Of a stretch of DNA of 64,000 nt, positions 17,171-25,967 are shown in pieces. Below the pieces are notes generated by a model. The model was not told the DNA's origin and ran no database searches. It saw only the letters and a program-made list of their open reading frames with translations. This DNA is from JAJPKK01 sp035311445 (GTDB lineage: Bacteria > Pseudomonadota > Alphaproteobacteria > Rhizobiales > Xanthobacteraceae). Location of the stretch: positions 7,564-71,563 of the forward strand of contig DATGCX010000083.1 in NCBI GenBank assembly GCA_035311445.1, given 5' to 3'. The translations under genes and the position numbers were made by a program. Each line of letters begins with the position of its first letter. Within the stretch, counting starts at the first letter, position 1.

Positions 17171-17970
17171 CGCTTGCGGTCACCATTCTCGGATGCGGCT
17201 TTTCCGGCGGCGTGCCGCGGCCCGGAACAGGGTGGGGCGCTTGCGACCCCAACAATCCCAAGAACCGGCGGCGGCGGTGCTCGATTCTGGTTGATCGCAC
17301 GGCCCCCGACGGCGGCCAGACCCGCGTGCTGGTCGATACCTCGCCGGATCTGCGCGAGCAGCTGCTTGATGCCGGCGTCAATCACCTCGACGGTGTGCTC
17401 TACACTCATGAACATGCAGATCACATTCACGGCATCGACGACCTGCGCGCGCTGTTCATCGCGCATCGCAAACGCGTGGACGTCTATGCCGACGAGCCGA
17501 CCTGGCGCATATTGACGCTCCGGTTCGGCTACAGCTTCGTGACCCCGCCGGGCAGCAGCTATCCGCCGTACCTGACCCGCCACCCGCTCGCCGCCGGCAC
17601 GCCGGTGACGATTTCCGGCGCCGGCGGCGCCGTTACCGCCATGCCGATCTTGCTCGATCACGGCGACATCACTGCACTCGGATTCCGCTTCGGCGCCATG
17701 GCTTACTCGCCCGACCTTGTCGATATGCCCGACGCCGCCATCGAGGCGCTGCGCGGCATTAAGCTGTGGATCGTGGATGCCCTGTGGTACCGGACGCATC
17801 CGAGCCATTTCCATCTCGACCTGACACTCCGGTGGATCGACCGCATCAAGCCAAAACGCGCAATCCTCACCAACATGCACAGCGATCTCGATTTTGCCCA
17901 GCTGCGCGCCAAGCTGCCGCCGCATGTCGAGCCGGCGTTCGATGGGATGCGGGTGGAGTTCGAGGGCTAG
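17167..17970 (+). CDS. Metallo-beta-lactamase-fold hydrolase, PhnP-like
   Basis: 267 residues. LGCGFSGGVPRPGTGWGAC (two Cys near the start) and THEHADHIHGIDDLR with the HxHxDH motif (81-86) place it with the PhnP/lipoate-related MBL phosphodiesterases. Later ligands are LLDHGD and NMHSDLDF. PhnP cleaves cyclic ribose phosphates, but many genomes without a phosphonate locus carry this gene beside metG and tatD, so the substrate here is open. It is the last gene of the metG unit; 510 bp of gene-free DNA follow. Confidence 0.88.
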   Translation: MTLAVTILGCGFSGGVPRPGTGWGACDPNNPKNRRRRCSILVDRTAPDGGQTRVLVDTSPDLREQLLDAGVNHLDGVLYTHEHADHIHGIDDLRALFIAHRKRVDVYADEPTWRILTLRFGYSFVTPPGSSYPPYLTRHPLAAGTPVTISGAGGAVTAMPILLDHGDITALGFRFGAMAYSPDLVDMPDAAIEALRGIKLWIVDALWYRTHPSHFHLDLTLRWIDRIKPKRAILTNMHSDLDFAQLRAKLPPHVEPAFDGMRVEFEG

Positions 17971-18248
17971 CCGTTTGGCGTTGGGCGTACACGTCAGCCG
18001 AGTAAGAGGGGTAAAAGTCGTGGCAGTTCCCAGACGTAGCCTGATGGAGCGCAGCGACATCTGGACGGCCACCTGGATTTCGCTGAGTCTATCATTGGGC
18101 CGGCCCGATGACAGGCTCCGGCCGGACCCAGTGGCTCAATCCGGCTACCAAGCTGCCACGCGTCTTGCGTGCGAAATCGGACGGCATTGATTTCGTTGGG
18201 AATTCCAAAATTAGTTCGTTTTCACAAAATCCGTCACCAATCGCACCT

Positions 18249-18270
18249 TGATGGTATTATAATACCATCA
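18249..18270. promoter_or_regulatory. Perfect 22-bp AT-rich palindrome, operator-like
   Basis: TGATGGTATTA followed directly by its exact reverse complement TAATACCATCA, one base before an ATG. TATAAT lies inside it (18258-18263), as in autoregulated promoters of toxin-antitoxin or small repressor genes. The downstream frame starts MAKKVT and stops after 16 codons within a decayed intergenic repeat, so the regulated gene appears to be lost. Confidence 0.5.
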
Positions 18271-18363
18271 GATGGCCAAAAAGGTCACGGCAGTTCCTAG
18301 AAGCCCGGATGGAGCACAATGACATCCGGCGCGGCCGAACCCGGATTTTGCGGAAAATCACGT

Positions 18364-18407
18364 GAATCCGTCCGGGAACATCGAATGAGTCCGCTCGGGA
18401 ACATCGA
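18364..18407. repeat. Short imperfect tandem repeat (23-bp period)
   Basis: GAATCCGTCCGGGAACATCGA followed two bases later by GAGTCCGCTCGGGAACATCGA. Both lie about 75-115 bp before the hypothetical gene at 18481 and might be binding sites for its control, or just repeat debris. Confidence 0.6.
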
Positions 18408-18480
18408 AATATTCCATAATATCTCTTATGCGAATCACGTAGCTCCCTTCGAGGGGGCGCCTCAAGTCTGAGCCGAAGCC

Positions 18481-19278
18481 ATGTCTGAAGATGTACCGCC
18501 CTCGCCGGCGTCCTTGAGAGAACCGCGTCACTTACTTTGGGACGAGCGGTTGACCGAAGCTGACAAGGCGCTAATAGCAAAGCTCAACGCATCGCTGGAT
18601 CGGCTTGATGCCTGTAGAGCGATCGAAATCAATGTTTCGGGGCATTTCGCGCGCTCCAAGATCGCGTGGAAGCTTGCCGTCTATCAGCATGGCCTTCTGC
18701 ATCGAATGGTTGCCCTGATGGATGGAACGGCGGTCGCCTGGAATAACCGCTGCACGCTCTCAGCGATCTTGTCGGCGCGCGCGCTCATGGAGACGTTTGC
18801 TGTGATGGCGGCGTTTGCGGATCGAGTGGCTGATTCGTTTGCCGCAAAGGATCTCGGCGCCTTGGATGCCCTCGCGCAGCAAGGAACCTTTGCCAGTCGC
18901 GATTGGGAATGGATCAATGAGTTTCCGGAAACGAAAGCCGTCAACGTCCTGACGTACATTGAAAGGGTCGACAAGCGGGCGCCCGGATTCCGGGGTCACT
19001 ACGATATATTATCGGAGCGATGCCACCCGAATTCGCTCGGGCACAATTTCCTGTTTTCAAAGCTAGACCGGAGCGACGGGTCAGTGCGTTTCTTCGATGA
19101 ACGCGAGCCCGGCCGGAACGGTCAGATGATCCTGGCAGCGCTGGCCGTCTTTCCTTTGGTGGAATCGATTATGACTCGCCTCGATGATCTCATTCCAAAG
19201 ATTTCTGACTTTCATCATCGTGTTGCGCCGGTGGGCAATGCGGTGCCGCCCACAGACACGCCATGCGCTCACGAGTGA
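18481..19278 (+). CDS. Hypothetical protein overlapping the jetD end
   Basis: 265 residues, cytoplasmic, mostly helical. The segment AILSARALMETFAVMAAFADRV resembles the helical core of DUF5677-like proteins, where a similar helix pair occurs, and SERCHPNSLGHNF contains His/Glu residues that could bind metal; both readings are weak. The last 89 bases overlap the 3' end of jetD on the opposite strand, so the two genes are convergent and cannot vary independently there. It is not a recognised Wadjet component. It could be a resident gene at the insertion point or an accessory gene of the defence locus. Confidence 0.7.
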   Translation: MSEDVPPSPASLREPRHLLWDERLTEADKALIAKLNASLDRLDACRAIEINVSGHFARSKIAWKLAVYQHGLLHRMVALMDGTAVAWNNRCTLSAILSARALMETFAVMAAFADRVADSFAAKDLGALDALAQQGTFASRDWEWINEFPETKAVNVLTYIERVDKRAPGFRGHYDILSERCHPNSLGHNFLFSKLDRSDGSVRFFDEREPGRNGQMILAALAVFPLVESIMTRLDDLIPKISDFHHRVAPVGNAVPPTDTPCAHE

Positions 19279-20470
19279 GACGCTTGATCGCCTCCAGGTT
19301 TTTTTTCCACCAAGTGGGGGAAATGCGCTCCTGCTCCAGTCTCACTTTTTCGTCCAGTCGGTCATGAACCAGATCATCGAACAACGCCTGCTCGTCCTGG
19401 TCCAGGCGCAAAAGCGGGGTGCGGCACGGGGCTTCCTCGCGCACCCAGAGCGAGCGGTGCGCCAATAGCGTCTCGCGATTCATAAGAAAGGAACGCACGT
19501 TTGGGAATCGGGCCCGCAGGCGATCCAAGATGTCGAAGCCGTGCGTATCGATGTCGCCCCAATAGTAGATGTGTCGTTCCGACATCCACGAAGCGGAGTG
19601 TAAGAGGCCGGCAGCGACACCCTTCCCAAATACGACGATGGCTTCAGGGAAGTCGGGAAACGCCAGACAGTTCATCTTGTTTTCGGTTATGAAGATATGT
19701 CGCGCCGCAATATTCAGCGTGGCAAAATCGCTCGCCGGAATTGTAAGGTCGGACAGGCCGGCGATGGCGATCCGGCTGTCGAGCGCGCGGAACCGGATCA
19801 GCGATGGTTCGGTTCGCAATCCGCAACGTTGCGCAAACTTTTGGGCCATCCTTCCGGTCAGCGGACCGTCATGCGGTTCCAACACGACGTCGAGCAATTG
19901 AAAGAATAATTGCACTCGATCTTCGACAAACTTCGAATCGACGCCCGGTATCGCGAGCTGGCGCAAATAGAGACCTGCCCGCGGGTGATCGCGGAACCAG
20001 GCGAGAACATCGAGCATTCGCGACCAATCCTTCTCATGCTTGAGCAGTTCGAAGGGCCGGCTCGAAACCCATTGCGCAAGTGTCGGAAATCTGCCGATCG
20101 TGACTTCAGCCAACTCCCTGAACCGCCGCCCTTCCTTTTCCTTGTCTATGAGCCGCAGCGCATCGGATTCAGTCGGAACCAACGCCCGTTTGGGCAAACT
20201 GTTTGGACCTATCTCACGATAGTTTTTGTCGACCCATTCGATTTCGTAGCCGAAGCCCTTGCGAGAGCGGCTGTTGTCCTTCAGCTCACGGATCCAATCG
20301 CAAACTGCCCCGAAGGATTTTGCCTTTGGTTCCGGGCAACGCATCGAAAGCGGCAGTGGAAACAGCGTTTCGCCCGTTATGCCGGCGGAAAGGAACTTGC
20401 CGCGCTCCCACATGTGCAGCACCTTCTCACGTAAATCGGCGGACGTGGTCCACGACGTTGCATCAGTCAT
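19190..20470 (-). CDS. jetD: Wadjet subunit JetD (DUF3322-DUF2220, Toprim nuclease)
   Basis: 426 residues. The N-terminal half matches DUF3322 (RELKDNSRSRKGFGYEIEW, written within limits as GFGYEIEWVDKNYREIG, and FPTLAQWVSSRPFELL), a DNA-binding arm; the C-terminal half is DUF2220 with a Toprim core: Glu263 in ITENKMNCLAFP, Asp306 and Asp308 in YWGDIDTHGFDILDRLR. These acidic residues bind the metal ions for DNA cleavage. In type I Wadjet, JetD cuts circular plasmid DNA after the JetABC motor has extruded it. The gene follows jetC after about 18 bp. ATG at 20470 is chosen; TTG at 20479 and GTG at 20473 are in frame. The last 25 residues are antisense to the neighbouring gene. Confidence 0.93.
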   Translation of the reverse strand: MTDATSWTTSADLREKVLHMWERGKFLSAGITGETLFPLPLSMRCPEPKAKSFGAVCDWIRELKDNSRSRKGFGYEIEWVDKNYREIGPNSLPKRALVPTESDALRLIDKEKEGRRFRELAEVTIGRFPTLAQWVSSRPFELLKHEKDWSRMLDVLAWFRDHPRAGLYLRQLAIPGVDSKFVEDRVQLFFQLLDVVLEPHDGPLTGRMAQKFAQRCGLRTEPSLIRFRALDSRIAIAGLSDLTIPASDFATLNIAARHIFITENKMNCLAFPDFPEAIVVFGKGVAAGLLHSASWMSERHIYYWGDIDTHGFDILDRLRARFPNVRSFLMNRETLLAHRSLWVREEAPCRTPLLRLDQDEQALFDDLVHDRLDEKVRLEQERISPTWWKKNLEAIKRLTRERMACLWAAPHCPPAQHDDESQKSLE

Positions 20471-20488
20471 CACAATCAACCATCGCAG

Positions 20489-23400
20489 TCAGCCGGCCCG
20501 CGACAGTCGCTCTGCCCGGTATTCCTCGATCGTCAGGTTACGCAGCATCGAGCGGCTGCCTTCGTCGTTGTGCACAAAGCCAACCGCCGCGACGAACGGT
20601 TCAATGACATGAATTTTCTGCAGCGGCGTCACGATCAGCAGCTGAAGGCTCAGCCGCCTGAACAGCTCCAGGCCGTACCGCGTGGATTCATCCGAGCCGC
20701 GCCCGAATGCCTCGTCTATCAGTACAAAACGGAACGAACGCGATCGCGTTTCGCCCCACTCCAGGCCGAACTGATAGGCGAGACTGGCGGCCAGTACCGT
20801 ATAGGCCAGCTTCTCTTTCTGGCCGCCGGATTTTCCGCCGGAATCGGTGTAATGCTCATGTTCGCTGTTGTCTTCGCGCCACCGCTCTGAGGCTGAGAAC
20901 GCGAACCAGTTGCGCACGTCCGTTACCTTGCGGGTCCATCGCCGGTCGAGCTCCGTCATGCCTTCGCGGCCGCGAAACCGTTCGATGATCGCCTTGACCT
21001 GGAGAAACTTGGCCTCGGAATACTGAATGTCCTCCGATCCGGTCAGCGTTCCTTCAGTACAGGAGCGCAGATCCTGCTGAAAACTGCGAATCTCCGAGTC
21101 ACCATTGTGGTCGTCCTCGAGAACGATGAAGCGACCCGGATTATAGTCGATCTCGTGCAGCGATTGATTGATCTTCTCAATCCGTTCTTTGATCGATTGA
21201 CGCTCCAGATGGAGCTGCGACTGAAAATTGGCGATTTCTCGAATCGTATTTTCGTTGAGAAGCTCCTTGAACCGCGCCTCGAACCTGGGAAGCCCGTCCG
21301 CCTCCAGATCGCTGAGCATTTTCCGGTAGTCGGGGGCCGACTCGATCGACGCATCGACCTCGCGGGTTTGGGCCTGATAAAGACCGTTGTACGCCGTCAT
21401 TGCGGCTACGATCTTTTCTCTCAACCGGCTGATCTTCTGATCCTCCTTGTCGATCCGGTCCTGGAGGCGGTCGCGCAATTCACGCTCCCGGCTGTCACAC
21501 GTTTCGACCGTCATACGGCGTTCGCCGTCGTTCAGCATCTCTTCCAAGCGCCGGAAATAGCGCGCGTTGGCATCTTTGTCGGACGCCGCGGCGAGAGTCC
21601 TGCATTCGTCCAGTTGGCGGCGGGCTATGTCGGCACGCTCGCTCGCTCGCGCTTTGTCCTCGTTTGCCTTTGCGAGTTCCGCCTTCGTCGCCGCAATGGA
21701 CTGCTCGACGGCTGCAAGTTGCGCCTGCAGGGTACGCAGAACATCGGAACCGGCTTCAAGCTGACGCCTCTCCGCTTCCAGCGCGTCGATTTCGGCCGCC
21801 AAAGGTTGCCAATCGAGATCGCGGAAGCTTTCGAACACGTACAACGCTGCAAAGTCGCAGGCACGGCGATCGAGGTCATTCTGAAGGCGCTGCAGCTGCG
21901 ACAGTTTCGCCCCGCACGCCGCGATACGCGCCTCCAGCGCGCGCGCCTGGTCTTCCAGGGCGGCGATCTTGGACTCGTTCGACCACCCGAGCACGTACCG
22001 GGTGCGGTCATCCAGCCGATGGCGGTCGTCCTTTTCGTGGCGCTCGCCGCGGGACTTGATCTGGCCTGCCCGCGTCAAAGCCGTGTCTTCGCGTCGAAAG
22101 CTGTCGATTGTGTCGCAACAGGCATAATCGAAACGGCGCGCCAGGTCGGCGTCGAGCCAGGCGTAAAACGCGGAATCGGGGCGAATCGAAAGCTTGCGCA
22201 CCAGCGACCGCGCATGCAGGTCGGATGGACGCGCTGCGTGCCGCGCCCTCACCCGGTAATAGACGAGACGGCCGCCGAGGTGTGTGCGCTCGACCCATTC
22301 AGCTGCCTGCGCATAGTCTTCGTCCGGAACCAACAGCGACAGCGCGTAATTGTGCAGGACCCGTTCAATTGCCGCTTCCCACGCGGCCTCCTCCTCTCGG
22401 ACCTGGATCAATTCTCCGATAAAAGGAAAGCTTTCGTCATCGACTTTGAGTTCCCGGCACAGGCTGTCGCGAATCGCCAGCATGTTGGCCGGGATGTTCG
22501 AACGGCGCTTTTTCAGTGACTCGATTTCTCCGGCGATTTCAGCGTGCTGCGTGCGCAGCTGGCGCAGCGCGACGGATTCTTCTGTTACGGCATTCTGAGT
22601 CTCCGCCTTCTGCGCCTCGATGGCTTCGCTCCCAGAAGCGACCGCAGCACGGTTGGCGGCGAAAGCATCGGCATCCGAGACGCCGGCCAGTCCAGCCGCG
22701 CGGGCGAGTTCGGCGTATTTTTCAGCGCGGCCCATGCGCTCGGCCTTGAGACTTTCTCTTCCGGCGATCTCCCTTTTCAAGCTCTCGATCCGATCGCCGC
22801 CGTTTTCGGCAATGGCGCGTTTGATTTCATCGCGCTGAAGGCGCTGGCTACTTTCCTTGTCGTCAAGCCCGGCGATCCGCTGGCCAAGTCGTTCCAGCTC
22901 CGATTCCAGGCTCTCGCAACGGCGCTCGAGCAGTCCCGCCTTCGCGCCGGCAAAAAAGGTGCGCAGCGCATCCCGGCAGCCGCGCATGGCGATCGCCTCA
23001 TCCATCAGCGCGCTGTGATGGTCGCAGTCGGCAATCAGCGGGGACAGTCGCTCGATCTGGGCTTTCGCCTTGAGCACCGATTCATGCGCACGATTGAGAT
23101 TGTCGAAGTGTGCCATTAGAGCGTCGATCCGCGTCTCCACCGGAAACGCTTCGAGCATGTGCTGGCGCACGAATTCGGTGAGATTTCCCACCGACTTCAT
23201 GGAAACCGTTTGGTGGAACAGGTCGAGCGCCTGCTCGTTCTCGATGCCGAAACGCCGACGGAACGAGGCACTGTAGGGTGGAAAGGTGTCGTGTACTTCC
23301 ACCCGCGGCATCAGCCGCAGTTTTTTCTTCAGTGCGTTGATGTCAGATCCGAATCCGCTGAAGTGTTCCGATATCGTGAGCGGCATATCCGCAACAACGT

Positions 23401-23911
23401 AAAATCGGGTCGGCTGTCCATGCGCCTCCTTGAACGAGAACACTTGCGCCAACGTTACGTCCTGCTGGAAGCCGTCGTTGCGGAAACGCCCCAGGATGAC
23501 CGAATAGGTGTTGACGTCGCGCAGCGCCACCGGCTTGGCGACGAACCCGGATTCGCCGCGTTCCGACTTATAATGCCCGAGAACGTATGATCTGAGGTCG
23601 CGTTCCCGGGCATCCGCGCCGGCGGCTTTGTTGTAGGAAATCTTCTGGGCCGGCACCAGCAGCGTCGTGATGGCATCGACTAGGGTGGACTTTCCGGATC
23701 CGATATCCCCGGTCAGCAGCGTGTTGTCGCCATTGAGTTCGAGCCCCCATACGCGTCCGTGAAAGGTTCCCCAATTGAAGAATTCGCAGCGGTGAAGGCG
23801 CATCCCGGTGCGGCTAACTCCCGCCCTGCCCTCCCCCGCTTGCGTTGGAGCGTGATGAGGTGCGGGCGCTTCGACCTGCGCAGCGCGCGCAGCTGTGAGC
23901 ATTTCGTTCAT
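20489..23911 (-). CDS. jetC: Wadjet subunit JetC (SMC/MukB-like ATPase)
   Basis: 1140 residues. The N-terminal ATPase half has the P-loop LTGDIGSGKST (68-76 core) after the strand NWGTFHG; two long coiled-coil arms rich in Glu, Lys, Arg and Leu flank a hinge-like middle (about residues 450-640, GELIQVREEEAAWEAAIER); the C-terminal half has the ABC signature SGGKSGGQKEKLAY (about 1020-1033) and Walker B FVLIDEAFGRG (Asp1066-Glu1067). As in MukB/MksB, two copies with JetA and JetB extrude DNA loops. The start at 23911 overlaps the jetB stop (ATGA); the upstream extension to 23986 is antisense-like and rejected. The size is normal for the family. Confidence 0.95.
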   Translation of the reverse strand: MNEMLTAARAAQVEAPAPHHAPTQAGEGRAGVSRTGMRLHRCEFFNWGTFHGRVWGLELNGDNTLLTGDIGSGKSTLVDAITTLLVPAQKISYNKAAGADARERDLRSYVLGHYKSERGESGFVAKPVALRDVNTYSVILGRFRNDGFQQDVTLAQVFSFKEAHGQPTRFYVVADMPLTISEHFSGFGSDINALKKKLRLMPRVEVHDTFPPYSASFRRRFGIENEQALDLFHQTVSMKSVGNLTEFVRQHMLEAFPVETRIDALMAHFDNLNRAHESVLKAKAQIERLSPLIADCDHHSALMDEAIAMRGCRDALRTFFAGAKAGLLERRCESLESELERLGQRIAGLDDKESSQRLQRDEIKRAIAENGGDRIESLKREIAGRESLKAERMGRAEKYAELARAAGLAGVSDADAFAANRAAVASGSEAIEAQKAETQNAVTEESVALRQLRTQHAEIAGEIESLKKRRSNIPANMLAIRDSLCRELKVDDESFPFIGELIQVREEEAAWEAAIERVLHNYALSLLVPDEDYAQAAEWVERTHLGGRLVYYRVRARHAARPSDLHARSLVRKLSIRPDSAFYAWLDADLARRFDYACCDTIDSFRREDTALTRAGQIKSRGERHEKDDRHRLDDRTRYVLGWSNESKIAALEDQARALEARIAACGAKLSQLQRLQNDLDRRACDFAALYVFESFRDLDWQPLAAEIDALEAERRQLEAGSDVLRTLQAQLAAVEQSIAATKAELAKANEDKARASERADIARRQLDECRTLAAASDKDANARYFRRLEEMLNDGERRMTVETCDSRERELRDRLQDRIDKEDQKISRLREKIVAAMTAYNGLYQAQTREVDASIESAPDYRKMLSDLEADGLPRFEARFKELLNENTIREIANFQSQLHLERQSIKERIEKINQSLHEIDYNPGRFIVLEDDHNGDSEIRSFQQDLRSCTEGTLTGSEDIQYSEAKFLQVKAIIERFRGREGMTELDRRWTRKVTDVRNWFAFSASERWREDNSEHEHYTDSGGKSGGQKEKLAYTVLAASLAYQFGLEWGETRSRSFRFVLIDEAFGRGSDESTRYGLELFRRLSLQLLIVTPLQKIHVIEPFVAAVGFVHNDEGSRSMLRNLTIEEYRAERLSRAG

Positions 23912-24501
23912 TCGACCGCCGCCGCCTGCTCGCTCAATGAATGGGACCGATATGCCGCAAGGTTCCGATCGAAATCGGCAAGCCATTGCGCATCAACGAA
24001 AGCCTTCAAGATACGCCTGACTTCAAACTTGTCATCCGTGCCGCGGAGCCGACGCAAAAACCCCATATCCACGATGTGATTGATATTGGCGCCGATCCGG
24101 TCATTAATCCGCACTTGGTTGGAGGTGTCCGGAAAGAACAAGCGCATCATCTCGACGATGTCGTTGCGGCCAAGTATCAGGCGCGGCTCGCTGCTGGTTG
24201 CATCGAATTCCGCCAATTTCTTTCGCAGCAGTGCCAGCATGAGGCTGATCTGATAGCCAAGCTGTCGGCGCGGAACGAGCCGCGGCAGGTCGGGCGCCCC
24301 CTCCTCCCCCGCTCGCTGTCGCAGGTAGGCATAGCCCTCAGCCTCATCCAGCATAAGGTCCAGACCGAGACAGGCGACGTAATCGCGAACGCGCGCCTGA
24401 ATGCCGATCAAGGATTGCCACAGGACGGGATCGCTTTCGCGATCGACGATGCCTTTCATCAGGGAGACGACGGCGACGGAAAGGGCGTTGGCGTCCGTCA
24501 T
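23908..24501 (-). CDS. jetB: Wadjet subunit JetB (DUF4194, MukE/MksE-like)
   Basis: 197 residues, DUF4194. LMKGIVDRESDPVLWQSLI and LDLMLDEAEGYAYLRQR are typical; LPRLVPRRQLGYQISLML and LARLFPD-like MMRLFFPD with IDRIGANINHIVDMGFLRRL form the winged-helix core of KITE proteins that bridge kleisin and SMC heads. The gene is locked in place by four-base overlaps with jetA upstream and jetC downstream, which supports equimolar, coupled translation. There is no catalytic residue set, as expected for a structural subunit. Confidence 0.93.
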   Translation of the reverse strand: MTDANALSVAVVSLMKGIVDRESDPVLWQSLIGIQARVRDYVACLGLDLMLDEAEGYAYLRQRAGEEGAPDLPRLVPRRQLGYQISLMLALLRKKLAEFDATSSEPRLILGRNDIVEMMRLFFPDTSNQVRINDRIGANINHIVDMGFLRRLRGTDDKFEVRRILKAFVDAQWLADFDRNLAAYRSHSLSEQAAAVE

Positions 24502-25967
24502 CGTCGCCTTCCGGTCCGGCTGACCATTGCGACGGGGCGACAGAACACCACCATCGGCATCGTGCCCTGTCGAACCCTGCCCTCGTCATCGGTCCAGTTC
24601 AGCGTCTGATGCCGCGTATCGTCGATCATGGAAGCACCGTCTGCCGCCGCGAGACTCATGTAGGCTATCAACTCCGCGAGGCCCTGCTCGAGCGGATGCG
24701 TCTCCACCAGTTCGACAAGCGACACTTGCGAGCGCGTCTGCAGCGCGCGCCGGACGCGGCCAGCAAGACGCTCCCTGTCCACGTAGACATTGTTGAAAAG
24801 TGCATCCGAGGGCACATCCTCGACCGCATTGGCGGCAACCTCGTCGATGTGCGGCTTCAACGGCGGCGTAAAGAGCGGCCGATCCATCACCAAGGCGATA
24901 TCCGGCGCGGGCTCGTCCAGCTCCATCACGGCCCCGCCCGGTAGCGCGTCACGAATCGCGAGAGCGTGTTGCTCGATATCCCTGACGAGCTTCATGATCC
25001 GGCGATTATCCTGCCATGCTTTGTCGTCCAGATATCGTCGCAATTGCTCGGAAAGCCGCGCCACGGTGCGTTGTGTCACCTCGCCCGCCTGTACCCAATC
25101 GTAATGAATGCGCACCAACCGCCGATCTGGCTTGAGTTCTTGTACCGGAGCGAGGTCGAACACCTTGGCGAGCATCTCCGTAAGTTCGCTCTGGCGCGAC
25201 GGCGACATCAGGAAGTCCCAGAACGCACGAAAGCTCTTGCCCTGGTCAGAGTCCGAGATCGTGTCCCGCTCGCCGAATATTTCGTCGAGCAGGACCGCCT
25301 TTCCGCCGTCCCAGCTCGCAATTCGCTCACGAATGACCCGATCGAGATCGCGAAAGTTCTGCTCAACTTCCCGGAAGTCCGACAGCAGGCCACGGGCCAT
25401 GCCAGCGATGTGTTGAAATCGCTCCTTGATACGGGTGGCGTCGAGCACATAAAGCGCGCCGCCACGGATGTCCTGAATTTCCGCGTCGATCTCCTGCTTG
25501 CGCCGTTCAAGCTCGCTGATGCGAGCCCACGGATCCATTTCGGTCCCTTGGATAAGCTGGTGGAGCAAGTCAAAGATCGCCATCAGCCGCGATTCCGTCC
25601 CGACAAAACGCCGCTGCCCGAGTTCGACGAGCCAGTCGATCGCCCTTTCGGTGGCTGGCGTTAGGTCGAAATGAGCTTCATCGCTGTTGGGCGGATAGTA
25701 CTTGCGCAACCAGGCGTGTTCGTCAGACGCCCAAATATCGAGATAATGGGACGGTTCACGCGGGAACATGTCCTCCCCGAGGTCGGCCCGCAGGGAATAC
25801 AGATAGTCCTCCAGCCGTATTACCAGCTCTGGCTGAGACAAGGTGCGGACGTTCGGCCGGATGAAAGCGTCATGCAGGAAGCTGACGATCAGGGGCGCAT
25901 GATCGGCAACCAGCAGCCGCCACGCCGGGTGCCGCCGTCGAAGCGTTTCCAGCGTGCGATAATCCAT
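24498..25967 (-). CDS. jetA: Wadjet subunit JetA (DUF3375, kleisin)
   Basis: 489 residues, DUF3375. The start MDYRTLETLRRRHPAWRLL is characteristic, followed by LRPN-like RPNVRTLSQPELVIRLEDYL, LDIWASDEHAWLRKYY and the helix-rich MukF/MksF-type body; late parts FTPPLKPHID and LLVEL-like VSLVELVETHPLEQGLAELIAYM match the family C-terminus. JetA is the kleisin that links the two JetC heads. ATG at 25967 has GGGTGA 5 bases upstream and is preferred over the in-frame GTG at 25976. It is the first gene of the four-gene operon, which is transcribed away from mazG. Confidence 0.94.
   Translation of the reverse strand: MDYRTLETLRRRHPAWRLLVADHAPLIVSFLHDAFIRPNVRTLSQPELVIRLEDYLYSLRADLGEDMFPREPSHYLDIWASDEHAWLRKYYPPNSDEAHFDLTPATERAIDWLVELGQRRFVGTESRLMAIFDLLHQLIQGTEMDPWARISELERRKQEIDAEIQDIRGGALYVLDATRIKERFQHIAGMARGLLSDFREVEQNFRDLDRVIRERIASWDGGKAVLLDEIFGERDTISDSDQGKSFRAFWDFLMSPSRQSELTEMLAKVFDLAPVQELKPDRRLVRIHYDWVQAGEVTQRTVARLSEQLRRYLDDKAWQDNRRIMKLVRDIEQHALAIRDALPGGAVMELDEPAPDIALVMDRPLFTPPLKPHIDEVAANAVEDVPSDALFNNVYVDRERLAGRVRRALQTRSQVSLVELVETHPLEQGLAELIAYMSLAAADGASMIDDTRHQTLNWTDDEGRVRQGTMPMVVFCRPVAMVSRTGRRR

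Larger units (their letters stand above)
17971..18480. other. Gene-free stretch with decayed repeats and an operator-like palindrome
   Basis: Contains two degraded copies of the inverted-repeat core (AGCCTGATGGAGCGCAGCGA near 18038 and AGCCCGGATGGAGCACAATG near 18302), an AT-rich perfect palindrome at 18249-18270 and a short tandem repeat at 18364-18407. A 16-codon frame beginning ATGGCCAAAAAG at 18272 runs into the second decayed repeat. No intact gene is present. It marks the junction between the metG unit and the Wadjet region. Confidence 0.7.

Noticed and set aside
18272..18322. A complete small antitoxin gene
   Set aside because: The frame stops after 16 codons inside a decayed dispersed repeat and no toxin gene follows, so only a remnant is claimed.
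21107..22519. 470-codon plus-strand frame inside jetC
   Set aside because: It is antisense to the JetC coiled-coil codons, and its translation has no domain pattern; long antisense frames are expected in high-GC coiled-coil genes.
23912..23986. Longer JetC with 25 extra N-terminal residues
   Set aside because: The added part is read from within jetB in another frame; the ATGA overlap at 23908-23911 gives a better start.
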